In this document: positions 1-6,547 of the stretch, piece after piece
Numbering within the stretch: the stretch's first letter is position 1
How the letters are laid out: the number at the start of each line of letters is the position of its first letter
NCBI GenBank assembly: GCA_031259485.1
Contig: JAIRLH010000156.1
Coordinates: 1 to 10,654, forward strand
Direction of reading: 5' to 3'
Source: Elusimicrobiota bacterium
GTDB lineage: Bacteria; Elusimicrobiota; Elusimicrobia; Elusimicrobiales; Elusimicrobiaceae
DNA length: 10,654 bases
Translations under genes and position numbers: made by a program
The notes under the pieces: generated by a model
What the model was told of the DNA's origin: nothing
Database searches by the model: none
Seen by the model: only the letters and a program-made list of their open reading frames with translations

Positions 1-135
1 CTTTTTGTAGTTTTAGCCTTTGGCCCGGGCGATGTTCTGTCCGCGGCGGTAAATTTCCTTTCCGCGGGATTGCTTGCCGCGTTATGGGGCGCGCTCTGCT
101 ATGCCGCGTGGCAAAAGCTGCGCGGCGCGGCTTGA
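1..135 (+). CDS. C-terminal fragment of a membrane protein (5' end outside window)
   Basis: Frame 1 is open from the first base to a TGA at 133-135 and gives 44 residues. They are strongly hydrophobic (FVVLAFGPGDVLSAAVNFL, then SAGLLAALWGALCYAAW) and end in a basic tail (QKLRGAA). This is the pattern of a final transmembrane helix with a positively charged, probably cytoplasmic, C-terminus. The start lies upstream of the window and no family motif is present, so I do not name it. The stop codon sits inside the -35 hexamer of the promoter for the next genes, so the upstream gene and the rimP cluster are tightly packed. Confidence 0.6.
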   Translation, partial: LFVVLAFGPGDVLSAAVNFLSAGLLAALWGALCYAAWQKLRGAA

Positions 136-160
136 CCTGCGGAGCTTTTTGTGCTATAAT
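132..160 (+). promoter_or_regulatory. sigma70-type promoter for the rimP-nusA-infB cluster
   Basis: TTGACC at 132-137 and TATAAT at 155-160 are separated by exactly 17 bp, a near-consensus housekeeping promoter. Transcription would start near 167. The -35 hexamer overlaps the TGA stop of the upstream gene. I found no comparably good promoter between the following hairpin and rimP, so this is the best candidate for driving the cluster. The start site itself is inferred. Confidence 0.7.
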
Positions 161-188
161 AAATTATAGTAAACGCATCTTATAAAAG

Positions 189-212
189 AAGCGGCTTGGC
201 AACAAGCCGCTT
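189..212 (+). terminator. terminator-like hairpin in the rimP leader
   Basis: A perfect 10-bp stem (AAGCGGCTTG at 189-198 with CAAGCCGCTT at 203-212) closes a GCAA loop and runs into TTTTGCTTT. This has the form of an intrinsic terminator. It lies about 20 nt downstream of the predicted start of the promoter at 132-160. It could therefore act as an attenuator for rimP-nusA-infB, or simply end readthrough from the upstream membrane-protein gene. Confidence 0.65.
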
Positions 213-232
213 TTGCTTTAAAAAGATTTATA

Positions 233-280
233 TCCCTTACCCTGCCCTTCTTCGTCAAGCGGGGACGGCGGAGTAAGGGG
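233..280. repeat. imperfect palindrome just upstream of rimP
   Basis: CCCTTAC at 234-240 is the inverse complement of GTAAGGG at 273-279, and a T-G wobble extends it by one pair. The interior can fold further, with CTT 247-249 pairing with AAG 257-259 and CC pairing with GG outside a bulge. The outer arm ends immediately before the rimP ribosome binding site (AAAGGA, 281-286), so a folded leader RNA could affect access to it. The sequence also resembles other GC-rich palindromes in this window (4405-4438, 10554-10580) and may be a dispersed repeat. Confidence 0.4.
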
Positions 281-292
281 AAAGGACAAATT

Positions 293-751
293 ATGACAAA
301 CAAAAACGCTATTGAAGAAACCATCGCCAAAGCGCTGGAGGCGCAGGGTTATGAGCTGGTGGATTTGATTATTCAGAACCAGGGCAGCAAGAAACTGCTG
401 CAGTTTTTTGCGGATAAAGCGGGCGGACTCACGCTGGCGGACTGCGAAACGCTTACCAACAAAATAGACGCCGTGCTGGAGATGGAAAATCTGATTGACG
501 GCGCTTATATATTGGAAGTCTCCTCGCCCGGACTGAGGCGCGTGCTCAAAAAACCTGCGCACTTTCAAAAATTCGTCGGCGAACGCGCGAAAATATTCAC
601 AAAAGAGCCGATTGAAAACAGGGGCGTGTTTACCGGAGTGATAACCTCCGCGGACGAAGCAAAATTCACGCTGGAGGACGGTACGACTAAATTCACATTT
701 AAATACGAGGACGTAAAAAAAGCCAACCTTGATCCGGTGGTGGAGTTTTAA
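293..751 (+). CDS. rimP: ribosome maturation factor RimP
   Basis: RimP binds the 30S subunit and helps assemble it, particularly around ribosomal protein S12. The 152-residue product is the usual RimP length. The N-terminal half has the family pattern (EAQGYELVDLIIQ, then LTLADCETLTNKID). The signature YILEVSSPGLRRVLKKPAHF sits near residues 77-96, followed by a short C-terminal beta domain (GVFTGVITSADEAKFTLEDG). The ATG at 293 is preceded by AAAGGA at 281-286 with 6 nt spacing. The gene is 33 bp upstream of nusA in the same orientation, the conserved rimP-nusA-infB order, which supports the assignment. A hairpin and a palindrome lie in its leader. Recognition is firm. Confidence 0.95.
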   Translation: MTNKNAIEETIAKALEAQGYELVDLIIQNQGSKKLLQFFADKAGGLTLADCETLTNKIDAVLEMENLIDGAYILEVSSPGLRRVLKKPAHFQKFVGERAKIFTKEPIENRGVFTGVITSADEAKFTLEDGTTKFTFKYEDVKKANLDPVVEF

Positions 752-784
752 AATTTAACCAGTCAATACAGGAGAATAAAAAAC

Positions 785-2155
785 ATGGACAGCAAAGAAT
801 TGCTTCTGGCCCTTGAAGGCCTTGAGAGAGAAAAAAATATTAAACGCGAGGACACTTTAAAAACCATAGAAGACGCCCTTATTTCCGCGCTGCGCAAACA
901 TTTGGGCAAGACGGCCGTGCTTTCTGCCAGGATTGACACGGACTCCGGCAGCATACAAGCCTTCCAGACTCTGGTGGTGGTGGAAGCCGTCAGCAACCCT
1001 GAGATGGAAATTTCGCTTGAAGACGCGAAGAAAATAAATCCAGCGGCCAAAATCGGCGGCGAAGTGGTAAACACGCTGGAGGTGGAAGACTTTTCGCGCA
1101 TCGCTGCGCAGATAGCGAAGCAGGTGCTTATACAAAAAGTGCGGTGTATAGAGCGCGATAATCTTTACAAAGAATTCAAACCGCGCGAGGGGGAAGTCGT
1201 CACGGGCCTCGTGCGCAGGTTTTCCGACAGGGATATTATAGTTGACCTTGGCAAGACAGAATCCCTGCTGCCTTACAGCGAGCAAATCCGCAAAGAACGC
1301 TTTACCCACGGCGGCCGCGTGAAGGCGATAATAGCAAAAGTCCTCTCGCAGACGGAGCTTGCCGAAATTAAGGACGATCCCGTCCTGAACCGCTATAAAT
1401 CGGCGGCGTTTAAAATGGATAAAGGCCAGCGTGGGCCGTACATCATTTTATCGCGCACCAGCCCGGATTTACTCAAAGAATTAATGAAAGTTGAAATCCC
1501 GGAGCTTGAGGACGATATTATAGAAATCAAAGCCATTTACAGGGATCCGGGCTTCCGCGCCAAAGTCGTCGTAAAAAGCAATGACAGTAAAATTGACCCC
1601 ATCGGTACCTGCGTCGGAATGCGCGGCATAAGGATACGCGCCGTTACCAACGAGCTCAGCGGGGAAAAGATTGACTTGATCAATTATTCCGACGACGCGA
1701 TTAGCACCATAGTCAACTCCCTCTCGCCCGCGAAAGTGCTTTCCGTACGCGTCGTAAACGCGCAGGAGAAGAAAGCGCTCGTCATCGTGCCCGACGACCA
1801 GCTTGCCATCGCCATCGGTAAAGACTGGCAGAATATCAAGCTGGCCTCCAAAGTTTCCGGCTGGGAGCTGGAAGTCAAGAGCGAATCCCAAAAGAACCAA
1901 GAGGGCGCCGAAGCCAGCCAGATTATCAAGAGCGCGCTGGCCGATGTTGACGGCATAGGCCCCAAACTGGCCGAGACGCTGGCAAAGGCCGGGTTCAGCT
2001 CGGTTGAAAAACTGGCTTCGCTGACTGCGGAGCACCTGCTGACATTGCAGGGCGTCGGCGAGAAAACAGCCGAAAAAATTATAGAAGGCGCCAAGAAATA
2101 TCTGGCGCAGCAACAGGAGGCAAAAAATGACGCAAACCAAGAAAACAACGGCTAA
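785..2155 (+). CDS. nusA: transcription termination/antitermination factor NusA
   Basis: NusA binds RNA polymerase and nascent RNA and modulates pausing, termination and antitermination. The 456 residues show the family domains in order. The polymerase-binding N-terminal domain covers about 1-128. An S1 domain follows at about 135-222 (GEVVTGLVRRFSDRDIIVDLG, then RGPYIILSRTSPDLL). KH1 carries GMRG at 278-281, and KH2 lies around 315-365 (AIAIGKDWQNIKLA). The tail has two helix-hairpin-helix motifs (DVDGIGPKLAETLAKAGF at 387-404; LQGVGEKTAEKI at 421-432). Two oddities stand out. KH2 has GKDW instead of the usual GxxG loop, with Trp348 in place of Gly, and there is an insertion of about 25 residues (about 187-211) inside the S1 domain. 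GGAG at 771-774 lies 10 nt before the ATG. The 3' end overlaps infB by 29 bp, suggesting translational coupling. Confidence 0.96.
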   Translation: MDSKELLLALEGLEREKNIKREDTLKTIEDALISALRKHLGKTAVLSARIDTDSGSIQAFQTLVVVEAVSNPEMEISLEDAKKINPAAKIGGEVVNTLEVEDFSRIAAQIAKQVLIQKVRCIERDNLYKEFKPREGEVVTGLVRRFSDRDIIVDLGKTESLLPYSEQIRKERFTHGGRVKAIIAKVLSQTELAEIKDDPVLNRYKSAAFKMDKGQRGPYIILSRTSPDLLKELMKVEIPELEDDIIEIKAIYRDPGFRAKVVVKSNDSKIDPIGTCVGMRGIRIRAVTNELSGEKIDLINYSDDAISTIVNSLSPAKVLSVRVVNAQEKKALVIVPDDQLAIAIGKDWQNIKLASKVSGWELEVKSESQKNQEGAEASQIIKSALADVDGIGPKLAETLAKAGFSSVEKLASLTAEHLLTLQGVGEKTAEKIIEGAKKYLAQQQEAKNDANQENNG

Positions 2156-4388
2156 GAAGGCGGATGCCTCCGAAAAGAAAATAACCAAACCCGCGGCCAA
2201 AAAACCTGCGCCCGCAAAAAAAACGGCCGCGCCAAAAAAGGCCGGAAGTCCGGCCAAGCCTGCGGCAAAAAAACCCGCCGCGCCAAAAAAATCCGCGTCT
2301 GCCGCGCCGGCCAAACCCGCGGCTAAAAAGACTGAAAACGCCGCGAAACCGGCCGCCAAAAAACCCGCGGCAAAAAAGATTGGGCCGGCGGTAAAGCCGC
2401 AAATTCCCGCTGCTCCTGTTGTACAGCCTAAGCCGGTTGCGCCAATAGATCCGGCCGCCCGTCCTGAGCCGGTTGAACAGCCTAAACCGACGGTTGCGCC
2501 CGTAAAGGTTCCCGCGCCGCAGCCTGCGCCGCAAGTCCGGCCCAAACCGGTTGAGCCGGCAAAGCCGGCGGTTCCCGCTACGGCGGCGTCTGCGTCCGCC
2601 GCGCCGGTTGCGCCCGCGTTCAAGACGATAAAAATTCTGGGCTCGCCAACAATAAAAGAACTGGCCGAAAAGATGAATATCAAAATAAATGATTTCATTA
2701 AAAAGCTGATGGGCATGGGCATATTCGCCACCATCAACCAAAGGCTGGAAGGCGATATGGTTGAGCTCGTTTTAAACGATTTCGGCTTCAAGGCGGAAAT
2801 TACCAAGGAATTCGCCAAAGATAAAATAACCGAGGCCGCAGAATCAGCCGATAAACCCGAGGACTTGAGACCGCGCCCGCCCGTAGTCACAATAATGGGC
2901 CACGTTGACCACGGCAAGACGAGTCTGCTTGACGCCATACGCCAGTCAAACGTGGTTGCGGGGGAATTCGGCGCGATAACGCAGCACATCGGCGCGTATA
3001 CTGTAAAAACGCCGCGCGGCCAGATTTCTTTTCTGGACACGCCGGGCCACGAGGCTTTTACCGCCATGCGCGCGCGCGGCGCGCAGGCAACGGATATTGT
3101 GGTGCTTGTGGTCTCCGCCACTGACGGCATAATGCCGCAGACTATTGAAGCCATAAATCACGCGCAGTCCGCCAAAGCGCCGATAATCGTTGCCGTTAAC
3201 AAAATTGACCTGCCCGGCGCCAATCCGGAAAAAATACGGCTTGAACTTGCGAACCGAAACCTCACGCCCGAGGAATGGCAGGGCAATACTATCTTTGTGG
3301 ATATCTCAGCCAAAAAACGCATAAATATTGATAAACTGCTGGAAATGATTTCGCTGCAGGCTGAAATGATGGAACTAAAAGCAAACCCTGACAGGCCGGG
3401 AATAGGCGTAATTCTTGAAAGCCGGCGCGACAATAAGCGCGGCGTTGTGGCCACGGTGCTGGTGCAGAAAGGCACCATGCGCGTGGGGGACCCGTTTATA
3501 GTGGGCAATACCTTCGGCAAAATCCGCGCGTTGATTGACGAGCATGGCAAACGCCTTGTTTCCGCCGGTCCGGGCATGCCTGCCGAAATCCTCGGCGTAA
3601 GCGGGGAGCCGCCCGTCGTGGGCGACACGCTTTTTATCACGGAGAGCGAAAAGGAAGCAAAATACATAGCCCAAAAGCGCAAACTCGCGCATAAAGAGGA
3701 AAAGATGGCGCACCAGAAACACCTTTCTCTTTCCACGCTGCGCAGCGAAGTTGACGGCCGCAAAATCAAAGAACTGCCGATTATATTAAAGGCTGACATG
3801 CACGGCTCCATAGAGGCGATAAAGGACGCGATTTTGCGCATACCGGCGGAGGAAGTTGAAGTCAAAATAATCCACTCCGGCGCGGGGGACGTGAATGAAT
3901 CCGATCTGCTTCTTGCCAAGGCCAGCGATGCGGTTATTCTCGCGTTTCACGTGGATACGGACGACAGCGTGGCTGCCTCGGCCGAGCGCGAGGGCATAGA
4001 AATCCGCAGGTATAATATCATCTTTGAACTGCTTGAAGACTTGCATGCCGCCATGGAAGGCCTGCTTGAGCCCGACGTGGTGGAGGAGGTCGTCGGCCGC
4101 GCCGCCGTGCGTCAGATATTTGACCTGAGCTCCGGCTTTATCGCGGGTTCTTACGTGGACGAAGGCAAACTGGTGCGCGGATACGATGTTAAAATCCTGC
4201 GCGGGGCAGAGCAGATATACAAAGGCCGCATATCAGGTCTTAAACGCTTCAAGGACGACGTAAAAGAAGTGGAAAAGGGCTATGAATGCGGCGTGCTGGT
4301 GGAAGGCTTCCGCCAGACCAAAGCCGGCGATACTATTGAATGCTTCCAGAAAAAAACGATAGTGCGAAGGATTAAGAAACCGGCGTAA
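2127..4388 (+). CDS. infB: translation initiation factor IF-2
   Basis: IF-2 is the GTPase that places initiator fMet-tRNA on the 30S subunit and promotes subunit joining. The product has 753 residues. Residues about 5-164 are low-complexity K/P/A-rich sequence and probably disordered. An IF2_N domain follows at about 165-222 (FKTIKILGSPTIKELAEKM). The G domain has G1 GHVDHGKT 258-265, G2 GAITQ, G3 DTPGH 304-308, G4 NKID 358-361 and G5 SAK 394-396. Domain III begins near PIILKADMHGSIEAI and the C-terminal beta domain near VVEEVVGRAAVRQIF (about 651). All nucleotide-binding motifs are intact. The ATG at 2127 has AGGAGG at 2115-2120 with 6 nt spacing, both inside the nusA 3' end. A terminator follows about 60 bp after the stop. 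rbfA and truB do not follow. Confidence 0.97.
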   Translation: MTQTKKTTAKKADASEKKITKPAAKKPAPAKKTAAPKKAGSPAKPAAKKPAAPKKSASAAPAKPAAKKTENAAKPAAKKPAAKKIGPAVKPQIPAAPVVQPKPVAPIDPAARPEPVEQPKPTVAPVKVPAPQPAPQVRPKPVEPAKPAVPATAASASAAPVAPAFKTIKILGSPTIKELAEKMNIKINDFIKKLMGMGIFATINQRLEGDMVELVLNDFGFKAEITKEFAKDKITEAAESADKPEDLRPRPPVVTIMGHVDHGKTSLLDAIRQSNVVAGEFGAITQHIGAYTVKTPRGQISFLDTPGHEAFTAMRARGAQATDIVVLVVSATDGIMPQTIEAINHAQSAKAPIIVAVNKIDLPGANPEKIRLELANRNLTPEEWQGNTIFVDISAKKRINIDKLLEMISLQAEMMELKANPDRPGIGVILESRRDNKRGVVATVLVQKGTMRVGDPFIVGNTFGKIRALIDEHGKRLVSAGPGMPAEILGVSGEPPVVGDTLFITESEKEAKYIAQKRKLAHKEEKMAHQKHLSLSTLRSEVDGRKIKELPIILKADMHGSIEAIKDAILRIPAEEVEVKIIHSGAGDVNESDLLLAKASDAVILAFHVDTDDSVAASAEREGIEIRRYNIIFELLEDLHAAMEGLLEPDVVEEVVGRAAVRQIFDLSSGFIAGSYVDEGKLVRGYDVKILRGAEQIYKGRISGLKRFKDDVKEVEKGYECGVLVEGFRQTKAGDTIECFQKKTIVRRIKKPA

Positions 4389-4404
4389 GGCAATCGTAAG
4401 CGCC

Positions 4405-4438
4405 TTTCCTCTCCCTCTTGTACGCAGGGGAGAGGAGG
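4405..4438. repeat. GC-rich palindrome after infB
   Basis: CCTCTCCC at 4408-4415 is the exact inverse complement of GGGAGAGG at 4428-4435, with a 12-nt loop and one further T-A pair plus wobble pairs outside. It lies between the infB stop and the terminator at 4447-4482. It has no T tract of its own, so it is better read as a repeat or an mRNA 3'-end stabilising hairpin than as the terminator. Confidence 0.45.
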
Positions 4439-4446
4439 AAGAGTTT

Positions 4447-4482
4447 AAAAACCCCGCGGTTAAATTTTACCGCGGGGTTTTT
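4447..4482. terminator. bidirectional intrinsic terminator between infB and the TonB receptor gene
   Basis: AAAAACCCCGCGGT (4447-4460) pairs perfectly over 14 bp with ACCGCGGGGTTTTT (4469-4482) around an 8-nt AT-only loop. The GC core is flanked by A and T runs on both sides, so it gives a stem plus U tract in both directions. It lies 58 bp after infB and 16 bp after the end of the convergent receptor gene, exactly where a shared terminator is expected. Confidence 0.9.
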
Positions 4483-4497
4483 GCGTTTAATATCCCT

Positions 4498-6309
4498 TTA
4501 ATTCCAAAAGTTATATTTCATGCCGAGTTTGAAAGTCCTGCCGGGTTCGGGGTATGCGCCTTGAGAACTCCAGTTTTTCGTATAATATTTATTTAAATAA
4601 TTATCCAGGCTCGCCGTCAGGGAAAGCGCGCCGCCGAATTTATATTCCGCGCCTATGCCGAGATTTACCCAGCGCCATGAACTTTTTCCTGCCGGCGGCG
4701 TCATTTTTGCAATATCGGCCGTGTGGAAAATGCGCGCGCGGCCTATTTTTACGCCCGTGTTTGCCGACGCCAGTATTTCCGGCCTTCCGTAGATTTTCTT
4801 TCCGCCGCCGTCAAGATTTTTTGAAAAATCAACGCCCATATAATTGTCAAAAATTCCCGCGGAAGTCGCGGCGGAAATTTTGAGTCCTTTTGTCGCGGCT
4901 TTTTTTATGTTTACATACTCCGTCCAGGTGTCGTTAAAATCTATCATATCGTCGTATTTTACATAATAGCCGGAGATTTTCCAATCTGTTTTCAGCAGAT
5001 TTGCTTTGAGGCCGTATTCTATGATTTTTGTTTTCTCGCGTTTTAAATCCGGATTTGCCGTCACAAGAGATCCCCAGGAAAAATATCCGCGCTCGCCGAT
5101 TGTAGGGGTCCTGGAGCCCTGGCCGATTTCGGCAAAAACCGCGTCTTTTTTCGTCAGATTAAACTGCGCGAGCAATGTTCCGGTAAATGTTTCGTCATAC
5201 ATGGAATTGTATTCCGCGCGTACGGCGGGGCGCAATAACAGTTTTCCCAGATTGAGCGAATATTTTGCAAACGCGCCGTAATTGCTTTCGGCCTTTTTTG
5301 TATCGCCGTTGGCCCAGTTTATCTCGCCCGAAAGCTGCGTGAACAGATAGTCTGCGCCGATTACAAAATTTTCCACCCCGCGGTAGGAAACGCCGCCGCT
5401 TACGTTATGTACCGAATAATCGTCGTATGTGGAAGGCGGCCATGCCGCGTTTTCATTATAGACCCTGAAGCGGTTTTGCGAATAGCCGGCGTTTGCAAAA
5501 AAATCCGGATTTTCAAAGGCCAGGCCGGAGTTAACCAAATCCTGCTTCATCCAGTCATTGGGCGTTGAAGCCGCGCGCTCTTTATGCCCGTTCCATTCGT
5601 CCGGCGCAATATTTGTTCCGCCGGACAGACGCAAATGGTTTTGGTTGTAGGAAGAAGACAAAATCAGCCTGCTCTCTTTATTAAAATTATAAGCTAGCGA
5701 GCCGGAGTAATTGTTTCTGTCAAAGGCGGAATTTTCCCTAAACCCGCCCGATGATAACTGCGCGGCGTTAAAAGCGTAGCTGAGCGGCGTTTTTGCGATA
5801 TTGCCGGTAATTTCAAAAGCCGCGTTTGCCGTGTTGAACGAGCCGTAAGAAATCCCGGCCGTTCCTTTGGTTACGCCTTCCTGCGCGGTTTTAGTCTTTA
5901 TAATTACGACGCCGTTGGAGGCCGAAGGGCCGTATTCAACCTGCGGGCCTTCCAGAATTTTTATTGACTCTATAGTCTCAACGGGGATATTGGAAATATC
6001 GGTCATGCCCGTGCTGTCCTGCGGAAGGCGCACGCCGTCGACAATTATCAAAACGCCTTTGTTCTGGCCTTTAATAAAGACGGTTTGGGCCGTCCCGAAA
6101 CCGTTGTCTTTTACGAATATCTGCGCCGCTGTTTCCAATAAATCGCCTACGGAATCATAACTGTCCGCTGGTTTTACGGTTTGGACCTCTGTGATGGTTG
6201 CGGGGGCGTTTTCTGCGGCAGGGCGCCCTGAGAGCAAAATTTGGATTTCCGACGGGAAAGCGTGCAGGAAAAGCGTGCAGAATACTGCGGATAATACTAC
6301 TTTTTTCAT
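4498..6309 (-). CDS. btuB: TonB-dependent outer-membrane receptor, probably for vitamin B12 (BtuB-like)
   Basis: This is predicted to be an outer-membrane beta-barrel that imports its ligand with energy from TonB. The 603 residues begin with a signal peptide (MKKVVLSAVFCTLFLHAFPS, cleavage near 20). A short N-terminal stretch (EIQILLSG) could hold the TonB box. The plug domain covers about 38-140, with VFIKGQNKGVLIIVDGVRL (77-95), IPVETIESIKILEGP (108-122) and GVVIIKTK (133-140), the classic TonB-receptor plug pattern. The rest has the alternating aromatic/polar pattern of barrel strands and ends in YNFWN. The length is close to known BtuB proteins. Sequence alone gives only the receptor family. 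The B12 assignment comes from the cobalamin-riboswitch core upstream on the same strand. The ribosome binding site AAGGAG (minus strand, 6315-6320) sits 5 nt before the ATG at 6309. No btuFCD genes are adjacent. Confidence 0.85.
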   Translation of the reverse strand: MKKVVLSAVFCTLFLHAFPSEIQILLSGRPAAENAPATITEVQTVKPADSYDSVGDLLETAAQIFVKDNGFGTAQTVFIKGQNKGVLIIVDGVRLPQDSTGMTDISNIPVETIESIKILEGPQVEYGPSASNGVVIIKTKTAQEGVTKGTAGISYGSFNTANAAFEITGNIAKTPLSYAFNAAQLSSGGFRENSAFDRNNYSGSLAYNFNKESRLILSSSYNQNHLRLSGGTNIAPDEWNGHKERAASTPNDWMKQDLVNSGLAFENPDFFANAGYSQNRFRVYNENAAWPPSTYDDYSVHNVSGGVSYRGVENFVIGADYLFTQLSGEINWANGDTKKAESNYGAFAKYSLNLGKLLLRPAVRAEYNSMYDETFTGTLLAQFNLTKKDAVFAEIGQGSRTPTIGERGYFSWGSLVTANPDLKREKTKIIEYGLKANLLKTDWKISGYYVKYDDMIDFNDTWTEYVNIKKAATKGLKISAATSAGIFDNYMGVDFSKNLDGGGKKIYGRPEILASANTGVKIGRARIFHTADIAKMTPPAGKSSWRWVNLGIGAEYKFGGALSLTASLDNYLNKYYTKNWSSQGAYPEPGRTFKLGMKYNFWN

Positions 6310-6310
6310 A

Positions 6311-6331
6311 CTTACTCCTTAGTCTCGTAAG
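6311..6331 (-). promoter_or_regulatory. candidate expression platform: inverted repeat around the receptor ribosome binding site
   Basis: On the minus strand, CTTAC (6331-6327) is the inverse complement of GTAAG (6315-6311). The AAGGAG ribosome binding site (6320-6315) lies in the loop and the edge of the stem, directly before the start codon. It is downstream of the riboswitch core. No terminator hairpin with a U tract is visible between the core and the ATG, so control of translation is more likely than termination. The fold is short and unproven. Confidence 0.4.
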
Positions 6332-6340
6332 AAAACAAAT

Positions 6341-6440
6341 TAAATTAAGCATTCCGGCTATTACGGTTGCGGACCAGCGGGGGATCTGCGCCCCTCTTCC
6401 CTTAATTTAACGCCGCGTAAACGCGGGGAATTAAAACTGT
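6341..6440 (-). ncRNA. cobalamin riboswitch (adenosylcobalamin-family aptamer)
   Basis: Read on the minus strand, the leader of the receptor gene carries the cobalamin riboswitch core in the right order. A P3-like hairpin CCGCG-TTTA-CGCGG (6426-6413) is followed by TTAAATTAAGGGAA ending at 6397. Next comes a P5-like stem GGGG (6394-6391) with CCCC (6383-6380) around CGCAGAT, then CCGCTGGTC, then CGCAACCGT (6371-6363) and GCCGGAATGC (6358-6349). GGGAA, the short stem with an A-T tip, and CGCAACYGT are the hallmarks of this RNA family. It ends about 30 nt before the start codon of a TonB receptor, a very common location for it. High B12 would be expected to lower receptor expression. Exact ends are approximate. 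Confidence 0.85.
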
Positions 6441-6484
6441 TTTAATGAATTTTTGTGATTTTTATTTCGGAGTCCCCCTTTTGC

Positions 6485-6513
6485 TTGCCAATATTCTCCT
6501 AATATTATATAAA
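6485..6513 (+). promoter_or_regulatory. promoter for the rfbD-like gene
   Basis: TTGCCA at 6485-6490 and TATAAA at 6508-6513 are separated by 17 bp, with transcription predicted to start near 6520, about 28 nt before the ATG at 6548. On the opposite strand a TATAAT at 6509-6504 overlaps this -10, so it may also be the receptor gene's -10. No good -35 was found for that one. Confidence 0.5.
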
Positions 6514-6547
6514 TTTTATGAAGACAAATAATCGGAGGGGAATAAAT

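Noticed and set aside
218..568. 116-residue minus-strand frame opposite rimP
   Set aside because: It overlaps a well-supported rimP and shows no recognisable family features.
2079..2741. 220-residue minus-strand frame rich in Arg and Gly
   Set aside because: Another antisense product of the low-complexity infB arm, with composition that comes from the repeats.
1481..3154. 557-residue open frame on the minus strand opposite nusA/infB
   Set aside because: It is rich in A/G/F because it is the antisense of the repetitive K/P/A coding region of infB. It has no domain, and both genes opposite it are certain.
6518..6547. Upstream ATG extending the rfbD-like protein by ten residues
   Set aside because: It falls at the predicted transcription start and lacks a good ribosome binding site; the ATG at 6548 has GGAGGGG at 7 nt and begins directly with the Rossmann strand.
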